Of a stretch of DNA of 64,000 nt, positions 21,226 to 32,401 are shown in pieces. The translations under genes were made by a program, and so were the position numbers. The stretch spans positions 84,399,156 to 84,463,155 of the forward strand of contig NC_133532.1 of the NCBI RefSeq assembly GCF_048544455.1, in the 5' to 3' direction. The stretch is from Silene latifolia (taxonomy: Eukaryota > Streptophyta > Magnoliopsida > Caryophyllales > Caryophyllaceae). Each line of letters opens with the position of its first letter. Positions within the stretch are counted from its first letter, which is position 1. The notes below the pieces were generated by a model. It saw nothing but the letters and a program-made list of their open reading frames with translations. It was not told where the DNA came from and ran no database searches.

Positions 21226-23535
21226 GTAGCCTGTTGTTGCTTCGGCAAGACAGACACATCTCCTACCGTGCGCACGAGGGCTTGGTAAGTTGTACCGTTT
21301 TGTTGAGTTTTTGTTGTCATCTCAGACCTGAATAGGTGTTCTGATGTTGTTTGTTTTTTTTGATTCCAGGAGATTGGTACAATGAGGACTTTCTCAGGCT
21401 TCTCCACTTGTCTGGGTTTCTACGACGTTCTCCGAGCCGGTACGAGGGCGTTGATAGAGAGGTCGGCTTTGGGGCCGTTGGTGGCTGCTTGGCGGGATAT
21501 TCACAGGGCTTCGATTAGGTCGAACCTGTGTCTGTTGGGTGTGACCTTAGAGGACTTTGCCATGATATCGGGCCTCCCCTGTGGCGTGATGCCCGTTGAG
21601 TTCTCGGAGACACCGGAGAGAGTGTCTTCTTCTGCGGTTACTCGTTTGATCGGCAGTGCTTTGCCCGAGCCTTTCGACATCACTCCTTACTTGATCGCAA
21701 GCTCATATGTGAGGGATCACTTTAGGGGGAGAGTGGCGGGCTATGCTCCGGCGCCGTTGGCGAGTCCGAAGGCTGAGGCTAGAGCTGACGTGTAGGAGGT
21801 GCGGTTGTGGTACTTCTTGGGTACTATGTACTTTGGTGACAAGGGTGAGCGCTTGTCGACCAAGGTACTCCCCCTCCTTGCTGACCTCGACACTTTGGGT
21901 CGGTTCCACTGGGTTACTTAGGCTTTGGCTAGTTTAACCCAGTACTTGCACGCTGTGGTGCGTCCGGAGGCGGTGGGGGATGGTAGTTCTCCCGCTTTGG
22001 GTTGTCCCGGCCTCATCTTGGAGGTACGAGCATTTTTTGTAGTTTTTGTTGAGTTTGATTTTGATTTTGACATTTGATTTTGATTTTTGATTTTGGCAAT
22101 TTTCAAAAAATTGGTTGATTTGTGTTTGTTGTGTTTTGTTGCAGGCTTGGTTGAACGCTTACTTCATCCCTCTGCTCCTGGGGACTACTGGTGGCGTTCC
22201 TTCGGCCTAACTGGCCGTGAGGGCCTAGACGGTGGCTCGGAGAAAGTCGATTAAGTCGACTTACAAGGACTGCAGGCGTCGGGTGAACTCCCTTCGAGTT
22301 GCTGACGTAAGTTGTTGTTTCTTAGCCCCTTTTGTTTTGGTAGAAACAGATAGAGATAGGATGACTAGGTTGCTTAGAAAGCCCCCAGTTAGCTGATTAG
22401 CTCTTGTTCGAGCGCAGTTTGTCGTGTGGCCTTGGGAGCACTACACAGACCGACAGACGTGCCAGCCGTTGTCAGGGAGCGTTTGCGACCTCGCAGCTCC
22501 CAACGTATGTAACTTGAGACGGCGATCTAGCCGGTTTGGTACCTGGGCGAGCGTTTAGCTCGTCAGTGCTTTACTGAGGCTTTCTTGGTACCGGTCGACC
22601 CGCTTAGGGTGTTGTTCCAGAAGTCGACGCCTGAAGAGGTTGAGGAGCACCTTTACAGTCAGGGAGGGGAGCAGCTGTTGTTGCGGGAGGTTGACTACGA
22701 CACCTTTCGGTTGTCGAGGCTTAGGTATGTTTTCCTCTGTTCTTTGTTTTCATTATCTCTTTTGATATAAGGGTTCGTTACCTTTGACGTCGACCCAAAT
22801 TGTAGGGGGTCGATGCATTGATGAGGACTCAGCCCCCAATTTTCCCTGCGGAGACCACCTTTCGGGGGCCAGGGGGTGAGGAGCTACAGCTGCACTTGCC
22901 AGAGCCTGCGGCCGTTGAGGTGACCGACGCTGGCATGGAGTGGAGGTTGACTATTTTGAGGGTGAGTTTTTAATCTGAATGCTCCTCCTCATTTGTGTGT
23001 TTTGTCTTGCGTTGTATTGAAGGATATTTCTGGTTGTAGGTGTCGACCGCTAGTCATCAGGCTTTGTGGCGGATGGCTAACCGGTGGAGGGCACTTGCTG
23101 GTGACCTGGCTGCGAGGGAGTCTAGGCTTGCACAAGTACTTTTTGTAGGTTCAGTTTTTGTGTATTTTTGTGTTGCATTTCACGTTTTTAGATCTTAATG
23201 ATCTGTATTGTGTTTTGCAGGGTGCTACGGATCCGGCAGAGCTTGCCCGGGTCCGTGCTGAGTTGGACACAGCCAGGTCGACGATTGAGGCCCAGGGGCT
23301 GGGGATCACCAGTTGCGACCAGGAGTTAAGGCGTCGTGAGGATGGGTTGCAGAGCAAAGATGCGAAGATTGCTTCTCTCAGAGCTCAGTTGGCTGCGGCG
23401 GAGGAGCTTCGCGTCGTGATGGAGCACGAGATGCTGGAGAGTTCTCCGGAGAGGGAGCCTGAGCAGACGGTGGTGTCTGCCTTGCCCGCGACTCCTCGTG
23501 AGACCGGGACTGGTCCGACGGGAGGTGTTGAGTAG
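21226..23535 (+). pseudogene. PMD gene carried by T, rest of exon 2 to exon 8
   Basis: It continues in frame after element E. Inferred exons: to 21284; 21370-22023; 22145-22306; 22418-22724; 22806-22961; 23040-about 23133; 23221-23535. All introns have GT...AG ends, and the junctions at 21284/21370 and 22023/22145 keep frame. Exon 3 matches the plant mobile domain (ALGPLVAAWRDIHRASIR, CLLGVTLEDFAMISGLPCGV, then VRLWYFLGTMYFGDKGERLS). Exon 5 has the Trp-rich FVVWPWEHY motif. The last exon is coiled-coil-like (ELARVRAELDTARSTIEAQG). In-frame stops at 21793 and 21918 and two in exon 4 show decay. PMD proteins occur in silencing factors and in transposons; the role here is unknown. Confidence 0.65.
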
Positions 23536-24561
23536 TTGGAGTTGTTTGTCCGTGTCTTGGACTTTTGTTTATAAATATTTACATTTTGCGTAAGGCGGTT
23601 TGTATATATGTGTTTTTGGATTGTGGTTTATTTATGATTTTTGGCTTTTTTGTGTTGTGTTTCGGAGAAGCGATGTCGGCTGTTAGTTCCTCTTTGCTTT
23701 GCACTAGTTCCTGCATCGTTAGTGTAGAAAACTAAACACGTAAAAAGCGTTTGATTGAAACAAAATTAACCACGATGACTCGAAGTTAAAATCGAAATTT
23801 GGATGATATTTGAAAATTCCGCAACAAGTTGTCACGTTTGGATTTTTCAAATGAAATTGATTTGAAAATTGAGCAATTAACTCGTGTTTTGAATTAAATT
23901 GCATCGAAATTTGTCGGAATTGATTTGCAACTCGAAAAATTCAAAACTTAAACCGTCGGGGGTGAATTTTGAAAGCAGATTTTTGCGAGTGTATTTGGTT
24001 TGATTTTTTGTGAGATCAAGACTCGGATGTGTGAGAGCTTGAAATTTTAAAGAAAACTGATGTCGTGTTATCAATTTTCGATTTTTGTGGAAAATGCGAA
24101 AAACCGAAAAAAATTTCGGAATTTCGACTGACATTGAAACGATCCGTCGCGGATCGGGGCGACTAGCCCTTCCCCCTAAAAAAAGATAAAAATCCGTATG
24201 TTTAAAGCTGCGTTGTGGAAACCGTGTCGGATTTCGTAAAACGCGAAAACAAGAAAATGTGAGTGTGTGAAAACACAAAATATCCTGAATAGGCCCGAAG
24301 AGGCGCGAGCCCTGCGGCAGGAGGTTTGAGGTGTCAGGAAGAAACACAAATTGAAAGGGACAATTCAAGGTGGGAATCCTGAGGAACAGCCCAAAGAGGC
24401 GCGAGCCAACCGCCGATAGAAGCCAGCTTCCCTTTTTTTCCGGAAAAAAGCGCTAATTGTTTTGTATAAATAGGGACGTTTGTGCTTCATCGTTTCATCA
24501 TCCAAAACACGAAAAACATCTCTACAAAAACCTTTCTTCTTCTTCTTCCATAAAATTATTC
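23536..24561 (+). promoter_or_regulatory. Spacer and promoter of second opposite-strand ORF in T
   Basis: 23536-24290 is AT-rich and shows no gene. Two copies of AGGCGCGAGCC lie at 24301-24311 and 24397-24407. The second is followed by CAGCTTCCCT, as upstream of the PMD gene. A clear TATA box, GTATAAATAGG, at about 24465-24475 lies 87 bp before the ATG at 24562. Pol II transcription on the plus strand, opposite to gag-pol, is inferred. Confidence 0.55.
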
Positions 24562-26018
24562 ATGGATGCTTTTGAGAATTGGTTGCGGCATTGGTGTCGG
24601 GATTTGTCACCTCCCGAGAAGTATCAACTCGTTGTCATGGGAGTTGGTCAATTGTTGGTGCTTCGTCAAGTCAAGGTGCAATCCTCATTTCTTGAAGCAT
24701 GCTCTCGGTTTTGGGATTCGAAACATCATGCTTTCGTTTTCCCGAAAGGCGAAATTTGTCCTCTTGCCGAAGAAGTAGGTGCCATTGGTGGGTGGCCGGG
24801 TTGTGTTCCGGTGCTTCCCCCGACTCGGTTGTGTTATAAGGAGAAGTTCCGTTTGATGTTAGGCTTGCCAACAAGTCAAGTCAACTTTCTCCTTGCTCCT
24901 CATGGTGTGGATATGTTGGCTCTTATCAACATTTTCTCAAATCGGTTGGATGTCAATGTCTCGGAGGTGGCTAGGAGAAGGGGTCTTGCCTTTTGCCTAG
25001 CACATGCCTACCTATTTGTTGATGCTTTGAAGAAGGAGGGGCCAAAGTGCTATGGTAGCATGACCCTTGTGCATGTGGTTGAGCAAATGGAGCATGGTAG
25101 AGATCCATCATGGTTGGTGCTTGGCGAGATCATCCAAGCTTTGGACAAGAAGGGCTCTTGTGGAGAGGCTCCTTCATTTGGATCTCCAAGGATCCTCCAA
25201 GTGTGGCTATTGGAGAGGCTAAGGTATGTAGAGCCTCCGACCGATTCTTCTTCTTATTCCTTCCGTCACCTTACTATGAGGAAGAAGTTATACTCGGATA
25301 GCTTTGCATCCACCGAGGCCTATTGGACCTCGAGATTGGTGGAGGAGGGTGGTCCTCACATCCGGTGGGTGGTGCCATGGTGGCACTTGAGATCCTTCAC
25401 GGGGTTGTCCGCTCCGGTTGTTAGTTCTTGCTCTTTGATGGTGGTGGGTTTGAAGGTTGCTTCCTTCATTTATCCCGAAAGGCTCATGAGGCAAATGGGC
25501 GTCAAAAAATGGTGACCGCTCAAGATACTCTCGTTCAAGAGAGTGTTTTTCGAAACTCCAAGCTTGTGGAGGTCTTCGAAAGGTGGTGGGCCACTCGGCC
25601 GCTTTGGGAGGTACCAAACCCCGTTGCCACGACATGGTTGACTCCCGCTTATATCGAGTGGTCAAGAGTTCAAACCTTGGAGGAAAGGTCCAAATCTCGT
25701 AAGGACGAGGTTGTTGATTTGAAATATAGAGAGGTTAGAAAGGCCAACCGTGCCTTCTTTGATGATTTTGTTGATGGAGCTAGCCCGGATGTGATGAGGC
25801 CACCAACGAGGAGAAGCTCGGGTCCCAAAGAGGTAGTGGGCCGTGTATGGGCTCGTCTTGGACCGAGTATGGGGTCATGCAAGAGACCAGAGGCCGTCGC
25901 CGTTGTAGATCCGTTGAGGATCCGTTCCGAAGAGGAAGTTCATGCTAGGCGGACCAACAAGAAGAACAAGGGGAAGATGTACCCCGAGGGAAAAGGCAAA
26001 GGTAGAATGGAAGAATGA
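24562..26018 (+). pseudogene. Second opposite-strand ORF of T (DUF7745-like Tat extra ORF)
   Basis: It starts at ATG 24562 (MDAFENWLRHWCRDL), downstream of a TATA box. The block FWDSKHHAFVFPKGEICPL and EEVGAIGGW, followed by ARRRGLAFCLAHAYLFVDAL, resembles the extra ORFs of Tat/Ogre elements (DUF7745-like, from memory). The frame is open to 25513 and shifts by one at an A6 run (25503-25508). It then continues as MVTAQDTLVQESVF to a Lys-rich end at 26018 (TNKKNKGKMYPEGKGKG), giving about 485 residues. With one fix it would be a single exon. Function is unknown; the basic tail could bind nucleic acid (inference). Confidence 0.65.
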
Positions 26019-26828
26019 AGATCTCCATTACCTATTTTATTATTATGTTGTATTAGTGTTGTGAGTTTTTATTATGTTGTACTAGCTATATTTTGTGTGT
26101 TTTGTGCTAGTGTTATTATGTGAGGTGTCTTAGTCGACACCTTAGCTTTGACAAGTTGTAGACTTGCTTAGCTTTATTTGCTGTTGAATTTGTAATCCTT
26201 CTCATTATTAATTAAATAAGAGGCTTGCTTGTGTTAAAAGAGTTGTGAACGCTTGTTTCTTCCATCCATTTTGTAAAGGTAATTCGGCTTGAATTATCCT
26301 AAACATTGCACTCAGGAAAGTGGGATTTTTGTGGGAAGGGAGAAAGGCTCTTTTTGTATTTTGTGGGAAAGGGAATGTTGTTCCCTCTCTTTTTTTGAGT
26401 TGATATGGGTGATGTTTTGTATGTGGGGATGTTTTTTTTTGATGGGGATGGTTGTATCCTTCTTGTGTAAGGAAGGACTGCCTTCGTATCCACCCGAAAA
26501 GATGAAATCAAACCATGATCGTAGTTCGAAATGTTTTGTGAATTTGTTTGGGCTTTGTGGTTGTATCCTTCTTGTATAAGAAAGGACTGCCTACATATCC
26601 ACCTGAAAAGGTGAAATCAAACCATGCTCGTAGTTCAGGTGTTTTGGTTTGAGTGCAAATGGATGTTGCCTTTGACAGATTAAAGGGCATTTGAAACGGG
26701 CAAGGTGCCACAACTTCGACTCGATAAAACATGAAATTTCAAATCAGAATGCGTTGAGGAACTTGACTTGAAGGGGTTGAGGTGGTCGCTAGTTGTAAAA
26801 CTAGGGTGATGTTATTGGTTGCTACAGT
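26019..26828. other. Spacer between opposite-strand ORF and integrase of T, with a duplication
   Basis: No gene is supported. A segment of about 80 bp beginning GGTTGTATCCTTCTTGTRTAAG occurs twice, at 26450 and 26559 (period 109), with about ten differences. Each copy contains ATCCACCYGAAAAGRTGAAA. The integrase stop and the ORF stop converge on this region, so it may hold both 3' ends. Confidence 0.55.
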
Positions 26829-27853
26829 TCAAGGGTAGTATTTCTTGAGTTGGTCTAGGTTGGTCGGGTTTGTAAAATCCTCCCTATCTAGGTCACTCAG
26901 TCTCACTGCGCCCCCCGAAAGTATTTTCTTGACCAGATATGGCCTGGCCCAATTAGGTTTGAATTTTCCCCTCGGATCGACGGGTAATGGTGCCCGAACT
27001 GACTTAAGGACCAAGTCGCCTTCCTTGATATTCCGGGGTTTAACCTTCTTGTTGAATGCCCATTGTATACGTCGTTGGTATAGCTGGACGTTGTGCAAGG
27101 CGTTGAGTCGCCGCTCGTCTAGAAGCGTGAGTTGCTCGAACCTTCGACGGGTCCATTCCGCCTCAGGAACTTGACTCTCTAGTAGGATAAATAGAGATGG
27201 GACCTCTAACTCTACCGGTTGAACTGTGTCCATACCGTATGCTAGGTAGAAGGGTGTGGCGCCTGTCGGTGTTCGAATGGAGGTTCGGTATCCCCAGAGA
27301 GCGAATGGGAGTTTGCTCGGCCAATCGCGGTAATTATCTTGCATCTTCTTGATAATGGTGACAAGAGTTTTGTTGGCTGCCTCCACCGCTCCATTGGTTT
27401 TGGGACGGTAGGGGGATGACCGATGTCGTTTGATCTTGTATTTGTCCAACAAGGCTTGTGTTTCCGCCGGGAAGTGAGAGCCTTGATCGCTGATGATTTC
27501 ATGGGGTACCCCATATCTGCAGATGTTGTTGTCCTGGATGAACTTAGCCACTTGTTTGGCAGTCAAGACTGCATAGGACTGTGCGTCCACTCATTTGGTG
27601 AAGTAGTCGATGGCGACAAGGACGAAGCAATGCCCCTTGGTGCCTATCGGGTTGACTTTCCCGATGATGTCGATGCCCCAGGTCGAGAAAGGCCAGGGTG
27701 ATGTCATGGTGTATAAAAGGGATGGTGGTACGTGTTGTATGTTGGCGAAGATTTGGCAATTGTGTCAATGTTTGACGTAGTTACGACAATCGGCTTCCAT
27801 GGTGGTCCAGTAGTAGCCTAACCGCATGATCTTTCGGGTCAGCATCATTGCGC
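26829..27853 (-). pseudogene. Integrase of Tat element T
   Basis: The main open part (27590-26829) contains ISDQGSHFPAETQALLDKYK, SSPYRPKTNGAVEAANKTL (catalytic Glu), LWGYRTSIRTPTGATPF and the end FTNPTNLDQLKKYYP. The HHCC finger and first catalytic Asp (GIDIIGKV) lie upstream in another frame, broken by a stop near 27590. Gene order RT-RNaseH-INT is standard for Ty3/gypsy. Confidence 0.85.
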
Positions 27854-29023
27854 TCATTTGAGGGCCACATTCTCCGTCGTGGACCTCTCCCATGACTTTT
27901 GGGCTTTGTGATGGTCAATGCAAAGGAGGATAATCCCTTGGGGTGTTCTTTTGTATAATTGTTCTTGATTTATCATGAACTGTGATGCAAGTAAACGGAT
28001 GGCTCTTTGTCCTCTTGTATCAAAGTTGGGAGGGAATTCGTTTTTGGTTTTGTAGTTGAGGATGGCTTGGTACCAAGGTTCATCATGGTTTTCCTCGTCA
28101 TTGTTGATGGCGCAAATGTGAGCTGGCTCGCTCCTTCTCTCGACACATAGGGGCCTCGATGTCATGTCGTCAGGTATAGTGACGAGCGCGGCAAGTTTTT
28201 CCAGGGCATCCGCAAACTGATTTTTCTCTCGTGGCAAGTGGAAGTAGTCAACCTGGTCGAATAACTCGGCCTCTCGATTGATTTTCGCTCGGTAGGGTGC
28301 CAATCTGTCGCTTCGAATTTTCCATGATCCGGACACCTGATTGATGATGAGCGAGGAATCGCCATGGACCCTCAGTCTCTTGATGCCAAGTGTTATGGCT
28401 GCTTGTAGGCCGATGAGGCATGTTTCATATTCGGCGGCATTGTTGGTGACGGCGAAATCCAGTTTGACTGAGATCGGAATATGTTCTCCCTCTGGTGATA
28501 TTAGAAGGATTCCTACCCAGAAGCCTCTCAGATTAGATGCACCATCGAAGTATAGCTCCCATGCGTCGGAGTCGGCACAAAGGATGTCTTCATCAGGAAG
28601 TGACCATGTGTTGGTCGTTAGGTCCTCGTTGACAGAATTTTCTGCTAGGAAATCGGCGACTGCCCTTCCTTTGATAACCTTGAGGGGTACGAACTTGAGA
28701 TCAAATTCAGATAGCATAAGTGTCCACCTAAACAGCCTTCCGTTTAGTACGGGTTTTTCGAAGATGTATTTGACTGGGTCCATCTTGGAGTAGACGTGAA
28801 CCGTGTAGCTGAGCATATAGTGTCGTAGCTTCTTTGTTGACCATACTAGGGCAAGGCATGTCTTTTCAAGTTGGGTGTACCTTGTTTCATACTCAATGAA
28901 CTTTTTGCTGATGTAGTAGATGGCTCGTTCTTCGTCGTCGACTGTTTGTGCTAGCATTGCTCCCATGGCTGTGTCGGTGACAGTCAGGTATAGGGATAAG
29001 GGAATTTCTTGTTGAGGTGGCAT
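27854..29023 (-). pseudogene. RNase H and second (archaeal-type) RNase H of T
   Basis: A 389-residue open segment. The first RNase H includes LYLTVTDTAMGAMLAQ and YYISKKFIEYETRYTQLEK. A second RNase H from about residue 155 has LYFDGASNLRGFWVGILL, NNAAEYETCLIGLQAA, RVHGDSSLIINQVSG and FADALEKLA, keeping D, E, D, D. Having two RNase H domains is a hallmark of the Tat lineage. A stop at 29087-29089 separates it from RT in the same frame. Confidence 0.88.
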
Positions 29024-29086
29024 GAGGACAGAAGGTTCAGATAGGATTTCCTTTATCCTGTCGAACGCCTTTTGATAGTCATCATC

Positions 29087-29776
29087 CTAATCAGTGTGAT
29101 TGGAGGCGCGAAGCTTCTTGAAGATTGGTTCACAAATCATGGTCAGCTTGGCTATGAAGCAGCTGATGTTTTGAACTTGACCGAGAAATCCCCGAAGCTC
29201 CTTCTCGTTCTTAGGCCGAGGCATTTGTTGAAGGGCTTTGATTTTGGTTGGATCAATCTCAATGCCTCTTTTGCTTACGACATGTCCCACGAGCTTTCCG
29301 GATGTGACCCCGAATGCACATTTCTGAGGATTTAGTCTCATGTTGTATTTCCGCAGACGAGCGAAGAATTTTCGAAGGGCGCTGATGTGGCCGTCCCGTT
29401 TTTTTGATTTGACGATCATGTCATCGACATATACCTCTACCTCTTTATGCATCATATCATGTAGGAGAGTGGTAGCGGTTCTTTGATAGGTTGCTTTGGC
29501 GTTGATGAGGCCGAAGGGCATGACCGTGTAGCAGTATGTACCCCACCGTGTAGTGAATGCAGTCTTGTGCATGTCTTCCTCATCCATTTTGATCTGGTTG
29601 TACCCAGCATACCCGTCCATGAATGATAGGAGGGCGTGCTCGGCGGTGTTGTCTACCAGGATGTCAACATGTGGCAAAGGGAAGTTGTCCTTTGGACTTG
29701 TTTTGTTCAGATCCCTGAAATCGACGCAAATCCGAAGTCTTCCATCTTTCTTGGGCACGGGCACAATGTTGGCCAC
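29087..29776 (-). pseudogene. Reverse transcriptase of T
   Basis: Motifs PVPKKDGRLRICVDFRDLN, SFMDGYAGYNQI, AFTTRWGTYCYTVMPFGL and the catalytic YVDDMIVKS are present. The thumb and connection (LRGFLGQVQNISCFIAKL) follow. Stops lie just upstream (29777) and downstream (29087). The frame is the same as the segment ending at 29903 and the following RNase H, so the breaks here are nonsense changes rather than frameshifts. Confidence 0.9.
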
Positions 29777-29902
29777 CTAGTCAGAGTACTCAGACACTTT
29801 GATGAACCCAGCCTTGAACTGTTTATCCACTTCTTTCTTGATTTCAGGGCCCATTCAGGGCGCATTCGGCAGAACTTTTGCTTTACGGGTTTAGCTCCGG
29901 GT

Positions 29903-31132
29903 TTAATGGGTTATCCTGTGCTCTGCAATCTCCCTGTCGATCGCAGGCATGTTTCTGTAGGAACAGGCGAATACGTCCTTGTATTCGTGTAGGAGGTCAA
30001 TGAACTGTTGTCTTTCCGAGGGGTCAAGTGTTGTCCATATCCTAAGTTCTTGAGGTATGTTGTCGGTCCCTACGTTAATAGGTTTGGCCTCCTCAATTAT
30101 GGGGGTCCTAGTTTCCCGTTTGTCAAGTTCTTTGGCTAGTTGAGGTGGGTAGTCACTCAAGTCAAATTCCTCATAGTCATTCAGAATTGCATTGCAGTTA
30201 AATTGAGACGAGTCATAAGCAAACTTAGCATTCATAAAGTCGACTCGAGTGAAAAGCTTGGATAGGACAGACATCTCATGGGCAGTCAGAGGCGACACAG
30301 CAGAAGAGGTGTCCCCTGGAACAAGCTCCAGGTTGTCACCTTCCATGGGAGTGGGGATGACCCTAGTTGACTCAGCCTCTGAAGCAGCCACAATTTTGTG
30401 ATAAAATAGTTGGAAGGGGACTCTGACTGGGACATCAGGAGTGTTAGGAGCTAAGATATGCTCTAACTCCGACTCTGACTCAGATTCTTCTTCACTTCCC
30501 TCCTTGAACATAGGTCCTTCTCCAGTTGTAATCTTGAGAATGCGGCCTTGACGATCGGTCCACTTGACGGTTTTCCTCCGGCCTTGTGTAGCTTTCTCTG
30601 CGTCAGTATAAGAGATTAAGGCAGTGGGGTCAAACTGGTTGTCTTTTAGAGCAATGTTGATGATATCCTCATAGTCGAGGTGCTTGAAGTTGTCTTCTCC
30701 GAAGAGGAGAGTGACAGCTTGTCCGTCGAGGCATGGGGTCGACCCAGACTTGGTTGATGCAGCTTTGGTGTTGTCGGAGATGAAGTAGCAGTCTTGAAAG
30801 ACTTCTACACCCGGGTGTCTGACCTTGGCCACAGAATCATAGATCGGCTCAGGAAAGCCGTGGTAGAGTTCAGCCTCTCCCTCGGGGATGAAGTATCCAT
30901 TGAGGGTCAAATGATAGGAATGGAGAATAACTCCGTGCTTCTTGCGCTTCCGTACTAGGAGGTTCATCTCCTGTATGTCTTCATCGGTAGGCTCATAGCC
31001 TAGTCCGAAGGGGATGTTGGGGACCTTAGCCTGTTTCAAGGGAGGTAAGCTGCTCTTCAGCGGGTTGAGGGGTAAACCTGGGAAATAACCCTGGCGCATC
31101 AGAATGCGGTTGACAGTGAGGTGTTGAATCAT
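29903..31132 (-). pseudogene. Protease-RT linker of T
   Basis: An open segment of 409 residues upstream of RT in the same frame. It contains PFGLGYEPTDEDI, an acidic Ser/Glu run (about 30490-30520), and near its end DVFACSYRNMPAIDREIAEH, matching the conserved DVFAWSY..MPGID block before Tat RTs. The Trp is Cys here. It is offset by one frame from the protease part, which overlaps it at 31026-31132. Confidence 0.75.
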
Positions 31133-31739
31133 CGGTTAGGGCATTCACGGTCTCGAATCCCCACATTTCACTGTCGTCCTCCTCAATGGCTTGGGAGGCT
31201 ATTCCCTTTTTCATGACGACTTTGATCGGGGAAGCGGGTATTGCGATCGTCTTCCCGTTGAAAGGGACCCTGATTTTCTGGTGCAGGGTTGAGGTGATTG
31301 CCTTGACGGCGTGAATCCAGGAGCGTCCCAGAAGCATGTTGAAGGAAGCGTCAATGTCGACTACTTGAAAACTGGTTCGCCTTTCCAAAGGTCCGGTTGC
31401 AACGATTAGGGTGATAAGCCCCGCAACCTTACGACGAGTGCCGTCATAAGCGCGTACTCCTTGATTGGTTGGGACCAAATCAGCTTCTTTGTTACCCATT
31501 TTATGAGCCGTTTTGAGGGGAATGACATTAACCGCAGATCCGTCATCCACAAGAACCATAGGCACATTCTTTTTAAGGCATTGTACGGTGATGTATAGGG
31601 CCAGGTTATGGTTGGCTCTGAATGGAGGGATATCTTCATCAGAGAAGATGCTAGGGTTGTTCAGGTCGGGGACATCCCTTGTCATGTGTGCTACCACTTC
31701 TTCAGGGGAGGAGGTAGAGGGAATAGTCAGTTTTCCCAA
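31026..31739 (-). pseudogene. Aspartic protease region of T
   Basis: It contains VPMVLVDDGSAVNVIPLKTA, the protease active-site block in its Tat form (usually DNGSA), and SFNMLLGRSWIHAVKAITST, the second conserved block of Ty3/gypsy proteases. A frameshift near 31130 breaks the link to the next segment. Confidence 0.8.
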
Positions 31740-32401
31740 GGCATGCAGTAGAGCTTGCCGATGCTCATAGGTTGTGGCGATCAGTTGCCAAATTAAAATT
31801 TCGGCTTTTTCTTTTTGCAGTTGTTTGAGGATCGAATTCTCGGGAGCCTTTGGTTAAATGTCCACGTCTGGGACGATCTGGTCATTCGTTGTTGGAATGA
31901 CTGTTGAATTGTTTGGGTTTTGATAGGGATTTCCGGATCGGGGAAGATGACCGATCTCTTTTGCTTGTTTCCATTTTCCCGGAACCACATAGACATCCTC
32001 AGCATCGTCTCTCCACATACCATTGACTTCGGGATCTCGAGGGTATCTCGGAGGGGTATTCCTCGGTGGGCAGTTTTTGTGAGGGAAGTTTTTTTGAGGG
32101 TAATTTTTGTGGGGTTGATTATTGTGGGGGTGATTATTGTGAGGTTGATTATTGTGGGGGTGATTATTGTGAGGTTGATTATGGTGGGGTGCGTGGCAGA
32201 ATGGTCGCAGGAGCAATCCTTCCTGGTGAGGGTAGTTTCGGGTGTTTGGATGACCCTCCCTCGGGCGCGGTGTCAGAGGATTGAAAACCAATCGGTGGTA
32301 AGCGTCATCCAGTTGAGTAATCCTTTCGGAGAGGCTATAGCCTCCTCAACTTGTTGGAACATGGCAAGCATGGTTGCGGCGCTGAACACAAATACCCCGT
32401 C
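31740..32401 (-). pseudogene. gag-protease linker of T with His/Asn/Pro repeats
   Basis: The segment 32291-31854 has a run of near-identical decapeptides of the form PHNNQPHNNH (32097-32190 in DNA, period about 30 with a 60-bp higher order), then a basic NFPHKNCPPRNTPPRYP stretch. Frame differs from gag. I know no function. The pattern looks like recent slippage within a spacer. Confidence 0.6.
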
